Positions 42,106-50,712 of a DNA stretch of 64,000 nt are shown here, piece by piece. Below the pieces are notes generated by a model. That model saw nothing but the letters and a program-made list of their open reading frames with translations, was not told the DNA's origin and made no database searches. The stretch spans positions 1 to 64,000 of the forward strand of contig NZ_FNQB01000005.1 of the NCBI RefSeq assembly GCF_900107455.1, in the 5' to 3' direction. Each line of letters starts with the position of its first letter. Position 1 is the stretch's first letter. This DNA comes from Asanoa ishikariensis (GTDB taxonomy: Bacteria > Actinomycetota > Actinomycetes > Mycobacteriales > Micromonosporaceae). Both the position numbers and the translations under genes were made by a program.

Positions 42106-42777
42106 GTGAGAACCTCCAGGTACGACGTCGACCCGAGCGCGCCGTTGTTCTTCCTGAGCTACTCCCGGGCCAGTACGCGCACTGTCGCCCGCGATCCGGA
42201 CCGACGGGTGATGGAGCTGTTCTCCGACCTGTCCGAGAACGTGAGCGAACTGGTCGGCGGGCTACCCGGCGAAGACCCGGGGTTCGTGGATCACGCGACG
42301 GTGGGCGGCACCCGATGGTCCGCCGAGCTCTTCCGCGCCGCCAGCACCTGCCAGGTCTTCGTCCCGTTGATCTCGGCGAGGCTGCTGAGCAGCACCTGGT
42401 GCGGCATGGAGTGGGACTTGTTCGCGCGGCGCAGAGTGGTTCGCATCAGCGACGGTGAGGTGTCCGATGCCGGAATCCTTCCGGTCCTTTGGACCCCTAC
42501 GGACGACTACGCTTCCGCTCCGCCGGTGGTCAAAGATATTCAGCTCTTCACGCCGGTGGGCCTCCCAGATCCCCAAATGGCGGCGACCTACCGGCGGGAG
42601 GGGCTGCTCGGGCTGCGCATGGTCGGTGCGGATTCCGTCTACAACGCGATCGTCTGGCGACTCGCCCAGGCGATCGTAGAGATCGCCAGGCGGCATCACG
42701 TCGAGCGACTCGACCCGATCCCGACCAGCACTGACCACCTCCGGAACATCTTCCTCGCGGGCAGGGAGGTGGACTGA
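42106..42777 (+). CDS. TIR-like protein 1 (FxsC type)
   Basis: 223 residues starting at GTG. The opening strand PLFFLSYSRAS and the later FVPLISARLLSSTWCGMEWDLF match the TIR-like FxsC family; Glu102 sits where TIR NADases carry the catalytic glutamate. TIR enzymes of bacterial defence cleave NAD or make cyclic ADP-ribose signals. Its stop overlaps the start of a second TIR gene by one base (TGATG), so both are made together. FxsC proteins are usually annotated with FxSxx-COOH peptides, but no FxsA peptide or radical-SAM FxsB gene was found here. Confidence 0.8.
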   Translation: MRTSRYDVDPSAPLFFLSYSRASTRTVARDPDRRVMELFSDLSENVSELVGGLPGEDPGFVDHATVGGTRWSAELFRAASTCQVFVPLISARLLSSTWCGMEWDLFARRRVVRISDGEVSDAGILPVLWTPTDDYASAPPVVKDIQLFTPVGLPDPQMAATYRREGLLGLRMVGADSVYNAIVWRLAQAIVEIARRHHVERLDPIPTSTDHLRNIFLAGREVD

Positions 42778-43988
42778 TGGGCGCCAGCGACGCGCAGTCG
42801 CGGGCGGGAGGCGACAGCGGTATCTATTTCTACCTGAGCTACGCGCACTCGCCGCCGACGCCCGATGGCGTCGGCACCGACCGCCCGGTGGAGGCCTTCT
42901 TCGACGATCTTTCTCGCGCCGTCCAGCTCCGATCGCGTCCGGGTCGTGCGAGCGTCGGGTTCTCCGGCCAGCACGTTCCGGCTGGGGCGGACTGGAACGC
43001 CGTGGTCACCGGGGCGCTCGGCGCCGCTCAGGTCTTCATCCCGCTCTATTCTCCCCGGTATTTCAAAGGCGCGTGGATGACCCGGGAGCGCCGTGCGTTC
43101 GCCGAGCGGGTCGCGGCCACGGGCCAGGACCCCGTTGACCGGATCATGCCGGTGCGATGGATCCCGATGGAGACGTGGGATCAGACGCCCGAGACTCGGC
43201 GCGCCCTTCAATTCGGCAGCGACGTCCCGGAGTACGCCGCAGAGGGCATGCGTGCGTTGTGCATGGTGGGTCTCTACCGGGAGCCGTACGAACGGCTGCT
43301 CGACAAACTCGCGGTCGGGATCGTCGACCTCGCCGAACGATCGCCCTTGCCGCCCGTGTCCGGGCGATACCTCGGCCCGTTCCTGGACCAGCCGACCGAG
43401 GAGACAACTGCGGCTCCATTCGTCGTCGCGGTGACCGCGCCCATCGCCAGTCACCTGCCACCGCGCCGCGCTCCCGGCAGCTATGGCACCGTGAGCAGCC
43501 AATGGCGCCCCTTCGCACAGAGCCAGGAACGGCCAATCGGCGAGTACGGGGTGAACCTTGTCGAGCGGCTCGGATTGCGGGCCAGCCTCGCGTCGTACTC
43601 GAGTCGGTCGGAAATCTTCGCCTCGGCACCGGCGTTGCTTTTGATCGACCCCTGGGTGGCCGGTCAGCCGGACGGCATCAACGTGCTGCGTGCCGCCTTG
43701 AAGGATCTCCCGGAATGGGTAGTGCCCCTGGTCATCGCGGACCGCGACGACCCGCAACACTCCGAGCGCGGCGACCGCCTCGCCGGCGAGGTGATGACGA
43801 TGCTCCAAATGGCTCGCCCCACGCGAGCGGAGCGAGTGGCCGGGCTAAAAGAGTTCACGGACATCGTGCCCGGGCTCGTCGTCAGGGCGAAACGGACACA
43901 CCTGAAGCAGGCACAAGCGTTTCCGCCGCAGTCCGCGCGTCTCACGCGCCCTACGCTGCGTCAACAACGGCCGATGTCCACGGGGTAG
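42777..43988 (+). CDS. TIR-like protein 2 (FxsC type) with C-terminal extension
   Basis: 403 residues. The N-terminal half repeats the fold of its neighbour: IYFYLSYAHSPP, the FFDDLSRAV helix and IPLYSPRYFKGAWMTRERRAF, with Glu104 at the putative catalytic position. Residues about 200-400 form an extra domain with ALLLIDPWVAGQPDG and ADRDDPQHSERGD, in line with long FxsC-type proteins, which may act in partner binding. It is translationally coupled to TIR 1 and lies 79 bp before the NB-ARC/TPR gene. Confidence 0.8.
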   Translation: MGASDAQSRAGGDSGIYFYLSYAHSPPTPDGVGTDRPVEAFFDDLSRAVQLRSRPGRASVGFSGQHVPAGADWNAVVTGALGAAQVFIPLYSPRYFKGAWMTRERRAFAERVAATGQDPVDRIMPVRWIPMETWDQTPETRRALQFGSDVPEYAAEGMRALCMVGLYREPYERLLDKLAVGIVDLAERSPLPPVSGRYLGPFLDQPTEETTAAPFVVAVTAPIASHLPPRRAPGSYGTVSSQWRPFAQSQERPIGEYGVNLVERLGLRASLASYSSRSEIFASAPALLLIDPWVAGQPDGINVLRAALKDLPEWVVPLVIADRDDPQHSERGDRLAGEVMTMLQMARPTRAERVAGLKEFTDIVPGLVVRAKRTHLKQAQAFPPQSARLTRPTLRQQRPMSTG

Positions 43989-44067
43989 GACGGCACGTTG
44001 CCCGGCGTGGCCCCGGCGCGGGATCATCGACGCCACGTGATGGCTGGCTTTCCGGGACCGGGGGTAC

Positions 44068-46344
44068 ATGCAGGCGCTCGATCCACGCGGAGTGACGACC
44101 GCAGAGGAGTTCGTCGTCCTGCTGCGCCGCGTACGGGACCGGTCGGGCCTGTCCTACCGGACGATCGCGAAACGGGCCGAGGTGGCCGGCGCGGTGTTGC
44201 CCGCCAGCACGCTCGCCACGATGCTCGCCCGGCAGACCCTTCCCCGCCGCGAGCTGGTGACGGCCGTCCTGACCGCGTGCGAGGTTCCGCCCGCGGCGGT
44301 ACGGCAGTGGATCGCGGTGTGGGAACGGCTGGCCGAGGGCGCCGCCCCGGAACCGGAGCCCGCTGAGCGCCCGGTCCAGGTGCCGTTCCAGCTGCCACCC
44401 GCGCCGCCCGTGCTCGTGGGCCGCGACGACGAGCTCGACCGGCTCGCCGAGGGGCTGGCCCAGCCGCCGGGCGTGTGGCTGCTCACCGGTGCCGGCGGCG
44501 TCGGCAAGTCCGCCCTCGCGGTGTTGGCCGCCCACCGTGCGGCCGGCCGGCACCCGGGCGGCTGCCTCTACGTCGACCTGCGCGGTGCCAGCACCGATGC
44601 CGCGCCGAGCGAGCCGCACGACGTGCTCCTCGGCTTCCTGCGGGCCCTCGGCGTTCGCACCGCACCCGCCACGGTGGACGAGGCCAGTGCGCTGTTCCGC
44701 AGTACGACGGCCGACCGGGCGATGCTGGTCGTGCTCGACAACGCCGGGTCGGCCGCGCAGGTGCGGCCGCTGCTGCCCAGCGGCCCGCGGTCGACCACAT
44801 TGGTGACCAGCCGGCGCCGGTTGCCCGACCTCGACGTGACCCGGCGCCTCCCGGTGGAGCCGCTGGCGGCCTCGGCCGGGCGGGACCTGCTCGCGCACCT
44901 GTGCGGGCCGGAGCGGGTGACCGTCGAGGCCGCGGCCGCCGGCGACATCGTCCGGCTGTGCGGCGGGTCCCCGCTCGCTCTGCGGATCGTGGGCGCGCGG
45001 GCGGCGGGCCGGCAGGCACCGGGCACCCTCGGCGCCCTCGCCGCCCACCTCGGCGACCACGCCCGCCACCTCGACGAGCTCGAGGTCGGCGACCTGTCGG
45101 TGCGCGCGGGCCTGCGGGTCGGATACCGAAGCCTGCCAGCGGACACGGCCGCGACCGTGTTCCGCCTCGCCGCGGTTCCCGAGTGGATCGAGCTGGGCGC
45201 GGCCGCCTGTGCCGCGATGCTCGACGCGCCTCAGGTGGCCGTCGAACGCGCCCTCGACGTCCTCGTCGATGCCCATCTGGTCGAGTGCCCGGCGCCGGGC
45301 CGGTTCCGTTACCACGACAGCGTGCGGATCTTCGCGCGTGAGCAGGCTTCGGAGGTGGATCCACCGGCTGCCCAGCTCGCGGTGCGGGAGCGGCTGGCGG
45401 CGGTGATGTTCAGCGCCGCCGCCAGCGCCGCGCGCACGCTCTTCCCGCACGACCCACTGCCGTACACGGAGATCGCTGGCACCGCGCAGCGTCTGATCGC
45501 GCCGGACGCCACCACCGCGCAGGCCTGGCAGTGGCTCGAACAGGAGCGGGTCAACATCAGAATGCTCGCCGGTCAGGAGTACGCGGCCGGCCGCGCGCTG
45601 CCCGCGATCCGTGACCTGGGCATCGCCGTGGCCAAGTACCTGGACTACGCCGGTCACTTCGTCGACCAGGCCCGCCTCGGACAGCTCGCGATCGCGGCCG
45701 CGCAGCGGCTCGGTGACCAGCGAGGCACGGCGCAGGCGCTCAACACGCTGGCCATCGCGATGCTGCGGCACGAGCGGCGGCGCGAGGGCATCGAGCTGCT
45801 CGACCAGGCGCTGGCGATCAGGCGGGAGCTCGGCGACCGGGCGGGGGAGGCGGCCTGCCTCAACAACCTGGGCAACGCCCACCGCGACAACGGCGACTTC
45901 GAAGCGGCGCTGCGGTGCCTGGAGCGCAGCCTGACACTGCGCAAGGAGCTCAGCGACCGCTACAAGACCGGGTCCACACTGGACAACATCGGGATCGTGC
46001 TGCGCCGGCTGGGACGGTTCGAGGAGGCGCTGGACCACCACCGCGCCGGCCTCGCGATCACCCGCGAGCTGGACGACCGGCTCCGGGAGGCGCTGGTGCT
46101 GACCAACCTGGCCGAGACCGAGCATCAGGCCGGTCAGCAGCGCCAGGCGCTCTGGCACGCCGAGCGGGCGCTGGCCATCAGCCGGGAGTTGCGCCACGAC
46201 CGCGGGTGCGGCCTGGCCCTGCGGCTGTTGGGTGACATCCACGGGAGCCTCGGCCGGACGACGCAGGCGCAGGCGTGCCACGACGAGGCGGCGGAACTGC
46301 TGCACGAGCCGGCGATCGGCGTGGAGGCGCCGACCGCCGGCTGA
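44068..46344 (+). CDS. HTH / NB-ARC / TPR regulator-like STAND protein
   Basis: 758 residues. An N-terminal helix-turn-helix (SGLSYRTIAKRAEVAGAVLPAS) is followed by an NB-ARC NTPase with Walker A GAGGVGKSALAV, Walker B AMLVVLDN and the GSPLALRIVG segment, a winged region, and C-terminal TPRs (EGIELLDQALAIRRELGDR, then EEALDHHRAGLAITRELDD). It is like an AfsR/SARP protein lacking the OmpR-type domain, and like the TPR partner (FxsT) annotated with FxsC. It follows the TIR genes on the same strand and could sense the signal or control the locus. Confidence 0.85.
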   Translation: MQALDPRGVTTAEEFVVLLRRVRDRSGLSYRTIAKRAEVAGAVLPASTLATMLARQTLPRRELVTAVLTACEVPPAAVRQWIAVWERLAEGAAPEPEPAERPVQVPFQLPPAPPVLVGRDDELDRLAEGLAQPPGVWLLTGAGGVGKSALAVLAAHRAAGRHPGGCLYVDLRGASTDAAPSEPHDVLLGFLRALGVRTAPATVDEASALFRSTTADRAMLVVLDNAGSAAQVRPLLPSGPRSTTLVTSRRRLPDLDVTRRLPVEPLAASAGRDLLAHLCGPERVTVEAAAAGDIVRLCGGSPLALRIVGARAAGRQAPGTLGALAAHLGDHARHLDELEVGDLSVRAGLRVGYRSLPADTAATVFRLAAVPEWIELGAAACAAMLDAPQVAVERALDVLVDAHLVECPAPGRFRYHDSVRIFAREQASEVDPPAAQLAVRERLAAVMFSAAASAARTLFPHDPLPYTEIAGTAQRLIAPDATTAQAWQWLEQERVNIRMLAGQEYAAGRALPAIRDLGIAVAKYLDYAGHFVDQARLGQLAIAAAQRLGDQRGTAQALNTLAIAMLRHERRREGIELLDQALAIRRELGDRAGEAACLNNLGNAHRDNGDFEAALRCLERSLTLRKELSDRYKTGSTLDNIGIVLRRLGRFEEALDHHRAGLAITRELDDRLREALVLTNLAETEHQAGQQRQALWHAERALAISRELRHDRGCGLALRLLGDIHGSLGRTTQAQACHDEAAELLHEPAIGVEAPTAG

Positions 46345-46350
46345 CATGCG

Positions 46351-46387
46351 CGCCGGACGGCCCCCGAACCACTGTGCCCGTCCGGCG
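46351..46387 (+). terminator. Hairpin terminator after the NB-ARC/TPR gene
   Basis: Perfect 10-bp arms, cgccggacgg and ccgtccggcg, with a 17-base loop, seven bases after the stop codon. Confidence 0.65.
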
Positions 46388-46595
46388 AGTCGGTCGCCCG
46401 GAAAGCTGATGCGGCAATCGTCGGTGCGCGGGGTCCCTCGGGGAAAGGATCTCGAACAACCTCGAACGGATCCGAACGCGCTCGCGGCCCGCGACGGCGC
46501 TATGCACGAGGTCGATCTCTGACCATGCGATCAAAGCGAAAGCGCTACGAAATCAAACAGTCGCCGAGGCTCTGTTTCGCTCTACGCTGCGCGGC

Positions 46596-47474
46596 ATGGA
46601 AGGACGCAGGTTCTGGCTGCGCCGCCCGATGTCGCTGGGCCGGCACGTCGCAGTCGTTCTGCTCGTCGCCGTTCTGGTGTTCGGGGTGGCGGCCGCCGTG
46701 CTCTGGCTCGCGGTCGGGGCGCCCCACCTGCCACGGGGTGCCGCCTTCACGGTCACCAACCAGCTTGAGTTGATCAAGCTCGCGCTCGCGGTGGTGGCCG
46801 GGGTCGGCGGCGTGGTGGCACTCGTCGTGGCATATCGGCGGCAGGCGGTGGTCGAGAAGGAGAACGAGCGCGCCGTCGCCGCCGCCCGCCGCGACGACAC
46901 TCGCCTGTTCAACGAGCGTTTCGGCAGCTCGACGACCCAACTCGGCCACGAGCGGCCCGCGGTCCGGGCCGCCGCCGTCTACGCCGTCGCCGGTCTCGCC
47001 GACGACGCACCGAGCCAGGAGCTACGCCAGACCTGCGTCAGCGCGCTGTGCGCCTACCTGCGGCTGCCCTACCAGCCCGACCCGTCCGCGCAAGGCTGGA
47101 TCGCGGGAGAAGACGAGATCCGCCAAGCGATCGTCGGCTCCATCCGGGCCCACCTCGCGCCCGGTCCACTGCCGAGCTGGAACGGCTGCTCGTTCAACCT
47201 GCGCAACGCGGTGCTCGATGTGATCTGGTTGCCCGGTATCCACCTCACCGACGGCACCCACCTCAACTTCACCGGCTGCCGGGTCGTGGGCGGCACGGTC
47301 GACCTGCGCGGTGCCCGGCTCACCGGCGGCCGGATGACGTTCACGGGCTTGGAACTTGCCGCGGGGGCGCGGTTCGTGTTCGACGGTGCGGTGGCCGAGG
47401 GGACGCGGATTGAAGGCGACCCGCTGCCGGCCGACGTGGCAGCGTTCCTCGACGCCGCCGCGCTGTCCGACTAG
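46596..47474 (+). CDS. Pentapeptide-repeat-type membrane protein
   Basis: 292 residues with two N-terminal membrane spans (LLVAVLVFGVAAAVLWLAVG and a second at about 65-85). The cytoplasmic part carries RLFNERFGSSTTQLGHE and AVRAAAVYAVAGLADD, the linker typical of actinobacterial pentapeptide-repeat membrane proteins. The end has beta-helix-like strings (LNFTGCRVVGGTVDLRGARLTGG), but these repeats are degenerate. Function unknown. It is a single-gene unit 250 bp after the TIR/NB-ARC operon, so membership of that system is uncertain. Confidence 0.75.
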   Translation: MEGRRFWLRRPMSLGRHVAVVLLVAVLVFGVAAAVLWLAVGAPHLPRGAAFTVTNQLELIKLALAVVAGVGGVVALVVAYRRQAVVEKENERAVAAARRDDTRLFNERFGSSTTQLGHERPAVRAAAVYAVAGLADDAPSQELRQTCVSALCAYLRLPYQPDPSAQGWIAGEDEIRQAIVGSIRAHLAPGPLPSWNGCSFNLRNAVLDVIWLPGIHLTDGTHLNFTGCRVVGGTVDLRGARLTGGRMTFTGLELAAGARFVFDGAVAEGTRIEGDPLPADVAAFLDAAALSD

Positions 47475-47644
47475 CTCGCGCTCGCGATGGCGCTACGGAC
47501 GGACTTGGACGTCGTTTGATACACGTCATTCAATTGAGAATCGCAATTTCGTTCTTTCGAGTGAAGAATTGCGTTCGCGAGTCGTTGATCTGACTTGAAA
47601 GCCGACTGTACGTCGCCTTGACGACGCCTCTCTGGCGCGGCAAC

Positions 47645-47676
47645 CCTCTTTAGGAAATGCCTTTCTTGAAAAGAGG
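47645..47676 (+). promoter_or_regulatory. Hairpin over the ribosome site of the secreted protease gene
   Basis: cctcttt (47645-47651) can pair with aaagagg (47670-47676), which holds the likely Shine-Dalgarno (agagg) of the gene at 47686. Folding would hide the ribosome site. A second inverted repeat, cgcaatt/aattgcg, lies upstream at 47542-47573. This leader is AT-richer than its surroundings. Confidence 0.4.
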
Positions 47677-47685
47677 TGTACGCGA

Positions 47686-49368
47686 ATGAGCTTGGCAGGA
47701 AACCGAAATGCGAGACGGGTCGTCCTTCGGCGAATACGCGCGGCGCTCGTGGCCGTCGCCGTGGCCGCGACGTGCCTGGTGGCCTGGGCGGCGCCCGCGC
47801 AGGCGCTGCCGTTGAGCGTGACCGTCACGATTGTCAGGGTGGCGGAATGCTGTCCGGGCGGCCCGATCGACGTGACTTCGGACGCCGATTTCTATGGCCG
47901 GACGACCATCGCGGGCAACTCGACCGACTTCGGGGAGATCGAGGACAAGTCGATTATCACGCCGGACTGGAAAGCCACCGAAACGGTTGACCACAGCAAT
48001 GCCACCACCGATGTGAAGATCGAGATTTTCGACGAGGACGACGGCCTGAATTTCCGCGACAACCAGATCGACCTCACCAACAATGATGCCGACCGGGCGG
48101 TGAACTTCTCGATCGACCTGCACCCGGAGGACTCCCGCTGCTACTTCACCGGTGACGTCAGCGGACCGTGCGGTGCCGAGGTCACGACGCAGGGCAACGC
48201 GGACGACGGCGACGTCGGCGACATGATCCTCATGGTCGAGGTCAACGAGCCGGCGCAGGCGCCCGGACGGCATGTCAGGTGCCTGCACTCTCCGTTGTGG
48301 CCGCAGCCCGGCGAGTCGGTCACCATCACCGCCGAAGCGTTCGGCGACCAATCCGACGGCGGCCCACTGCCGCAACTGATCTCCGACCAGTTGGACATCT
48401 TCTTCTCGACCGACGGCGGCGCGACCCGACAGAAGATCGGTGGTTCGGGCCGGCAGACGACGTTCAGCGCCAGCCGGACGGCCGGGGCGGCAGGCTCGAC
48501 CTTCTCCTACAGCTGCCTGGCGATCGACAGACTCGAGCCTGTCGACTCCGGGTGGCACACGGTGCAGGTCGGGGATCCGCCGCAGGGACGCGCCGTACCC
48601 GTGCTGCTGTCCGGGGCCCGTGAGAGCGCCCTGGACGTGGTCCTGTTCCCGGCGACCACCAACGTGCGGAGTCAACCGAACAACCCGTCGAACACCAGCC
48701 TGCTGACCTTCCCGGTCTACAGCGGGCCGAAGGATTCCAACTTCCTCAACCACGCCCACACGGCCGTGGCGGAGCTGATGCGCGAGCAACTCGTGCTCGA
48801 CAACCAACGTCACATCAACGTCTGGATAGCTCTCGACCCGGCGGCCACGGGCGGTTTCCGGGACCTGCGCAACGGCGACGGCATCGACGACACGTGCCAG
48901 CACCAACCGCCGGCCAACCTCGGCGTCGACTATGGATTCGCCAATGTCCGCGCGATCCTGCATCCGGCGACCCCGCCACCCGGCAACGCGAACACCCTGC
49001 GGGAATGCGCCTTCGGCGGCGTGCTCAGCGCCGAGGCCGGCGAGACCGGGGTGTTCATCCACGAGGTCGGACACGCCGGCTTCGGCCTGGCCGACGAGTA
49101 CTGCTGCGACGGCGGCTACTTCCAGACCGACGACGCTCCGAACGTCTACCTGAGCAGCAACGCGTGCGTCAACGACGTCGGGAACCTCGGCGGGACCGCC
49201 GCCCAGTGCCGCGGCATGGACTCGGTCTTCGACACCGACACCAACTTTGATTTCTGGGTCTCCGACCCCGCGTCCAACGACCTGATGAACGACAACGACT
49301 TCGCCCGACGAGCCGACCGGCGACGCATGACCTTCGTGTTCGGTCTATGCGACCAGGCAAAGTGCTGA
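47686..49368 (+). CDS. Secreted M64-like zinc metalloprotease
   Basis: 560 residues. The leader has a basic n-region, a hydrophobic core and a cleavage site near PAQA (about residue 40). The N-terminal half is an acidic, Asp-rich beta domain (FDEDDGLNFRDNQIDL) of the kind that binds calcium. The C-terminal part holds the zinc motif HEVGHAGFGLADEY (HExxHxxxxxxDEY), as in the M64/IgA-peptidase-like family, followed by a Cys-rich region. It should be an extracellular endopeptidase. A second secreted protein gene starts 11 bp later and is probably co-expressed. Confidence 0.82.
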   Translation: MSLAGNRNARRVVLRRIRAALVAVAVAATCLVAWAAPAQALPLSVTVTIVRVAECCPGGPIDVTSDADFYGRTTIAGNSTDFGEIEDKSIITPDWKATETVDHSNATTDVKIEIFDEDDGLNFRDNQIDLTNNDADRAVNFSIDLHPEDSRCYFTGDVSGPCGAEVTTQGNADDGDVGDMILMVEVNEPAQAPGRHVRCLHSPLWPQPGESVTITAEAFGDQSDGGPLPQLISDQLDIFFSTDGGATRQKIGGSGRQTTFSASRTAGAAGSTFSYSCLAIDRLEPVDSGWHTVQVGDPPQGRAVPVLLSGARESALDVVLFPATTNVRSQPNNPSNTSLLTFPVYSGPKDSNFLNHAHTAVAELMREQLVLDNQRHINVWIALDPAATGGFRDLRNGDGIDDTCQHQPPANLGVDYGFANVRAILHPATPPPGNANTLRECAFGGVLSAEAGETGVFIHEVGHAGFGLADEYCCDGGYFQTDDAPNVYLSSNACVNDVGNLGGTAAQCRGMDSVFDTDTNFDFWVSDPASNDLMNDNDFARRADRRRMTFVFGLCDQAKC

Positions 49369-49379
49369 GGGGGCCCACG

Positions 49380-50657
49380 ATGCGAAAACGCGTACCCATG
49401 CTGATAATCGGTGTCGTCGCCCTGGCGGTCGGCGCGATCCACGCGACCGCACAGGCGGTCCCCACCGTAGCCAACTCGGCCTTCGCTCCGGCTCCACAGC
49501 CCGAATACGTCGACAACGCCCGTAGCTTCGTCGCCACGATCGACTTCCAATCCGCGCTGTCCGGCACGTCGGCCGGCGTCGTGGTGGCGAACGTGGCCAC
49601 ACCGGGCACGGCGTTTTTGAAGCCGGACCTGACGGTGACCAGCATCGCCGACGGCGCGGTGCTGCGCACCACCACCATGCCGAACCCGGCTCTGGCGTAC
49701 GCGGAGCATGCGGGCTTCACCGGCCAGGCCGGCCGCACCCAGGTGCTCGTGCCCTACGACAGCCGGATCGAGCAGATCAAGCTGGCCGGCCCGGCCGGTG
49801 CCACGGTGGCCACGGTCGACACCACGGCGGCCGTGCGCGACTACTGCGTCGCGAACCCGAACGACCCGGACTGCCACGAGAGCGACCTGTCGGTCGACGC
49901 GGTCGCGGCACCCGGGCCGCTGTTCGGCGTGATCGGCCGGCCGGTGACCATCACCGTGGCCAGCACGGTCGCCAACGCCGGACCCGACGGTCCGACCGAG
50001 GCCAAGGTGGAACGCAAGGTCGTGGCCGGTGCCGGCATCACCGTCACCCCCAGCGCTCCGGACACGACGCCGGCCACCATCGCGGTCGGCACACCGCAGC
50101 GGCTGGAGAAGACGTACACCGTGACTTGTGGCCAGCCGGGACCGCGCACGCTCGACTTCACCACCACGGTGACGCCGCGGCGGGCCTCAGTCGTCGACGC
50201 GAGGGCCGACAACAACCAGCGGACCGCGCGACTCACGCTCGACTGCGCGGTCCCGGTCACGATCAACATCCAGCCCGGCATCGCACAGAACTGGATCACC
50301 CTCTACGCGCCCTTCGTGCCCACCGCGGTGCTCACCACCCGAGCCGGCGAATACGGCAACCCGCTGGCGTTCGACGCGACCAAGATCGTCGCCAGTGCGA
50401 CCCGGTTCGGCTCGCCAGACGTCCTGCAACGCGGCCAGGGCGTGCGGGACATCAACAACAGGATCCTCAAAGTGTTCTCACTGGAGCCCAACGAGCGCAC
50501 GGTCGACCTCGACCTGGACGCGCTCCTCAACTTCGGACCACCACGCGACGCCTTGACCCGGACCGACACGACGGCCTGTGTCTTCGGCAAGTTCACCAGC
50601 GGCCCGTCGACGCAGACGAGCTTCTACGGCTGCGACACGATCAACATCATCCCCTAG
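49380..50657 (+). CDS. Secreted protein encoded after the metalloprotease
   Basis: 425 residues from the ATG at 49380, with an N-terminal signal peptide (MLIIGVVALAVGAIHATAQA). The body looks like immunoglobulin-like beta domains, including a CARDB-like segment (VTITVASTVANAGPDGPTEAKV) in the middle and a C-terminal domain with VTINIQPG. No catalytic motif was seen. It is likely an adhesion or accessory protein for the protease. A strong terminator follows. Confidence 0.7.
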   Translation: MRKRVPMLIIGVVALAVGAIHATAQAVPTVANSAFAPAPQPEYVDNARSFVATIDFQSALSGTSAGVVVANVATPGTAFLKPDLTVTSIADGAVLRTTTMPNPALAYAEHAGFTGQAGRTQVLVPYDSRIEQIKLAGPAGATVATVDTTAAVRDYCVANPNDPDCHESDLSVDAVAAPGPLFGVIGRPVTITVASTVANAGPDGPTEAKVERKVVAGAGITVTPSAPDTTPATIAVGTPQRLEKTYTVTCGQPGPRTLDFTTTVTPRRASVVDARADNNQRTARLTLDCAVPVTINIQPGIAQNWITLYAPFVPTAVLTTRAGEYGNPLAFDATKIVASATRFGSPDVLQRGQGVRDINNRILKVFSLEPNERTVDLDLDALLNFGPPRDALTRTDTTACVFGKFTSGPSTQTSFYGCDTINIIP

Positions 50658-50664
50658 GTACGCG

Positions 50665-50699
50665 CGGTCGGCTGTCAGGCCAAACCTGACAGCCGACCG
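50665..50699. terminator. Perfect convergent terminator hairpin
   Basis: Fifteen-base arms, cggtcggctgtcagg and cctgacagccgaccg, around ccaaa. It lies between the ends of two convergent genes. Confidence 0.85.
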
Positions 50700-50712
50700 T
50701 ACGTGCGCCTGA

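Noticed and set aside
42106-46344. A complete FxSxx-COOH RiPP locus
   Set aside because: No short peptide with a C-terminal FxSxx and no radical-SAM gene was found between the genes or near them.
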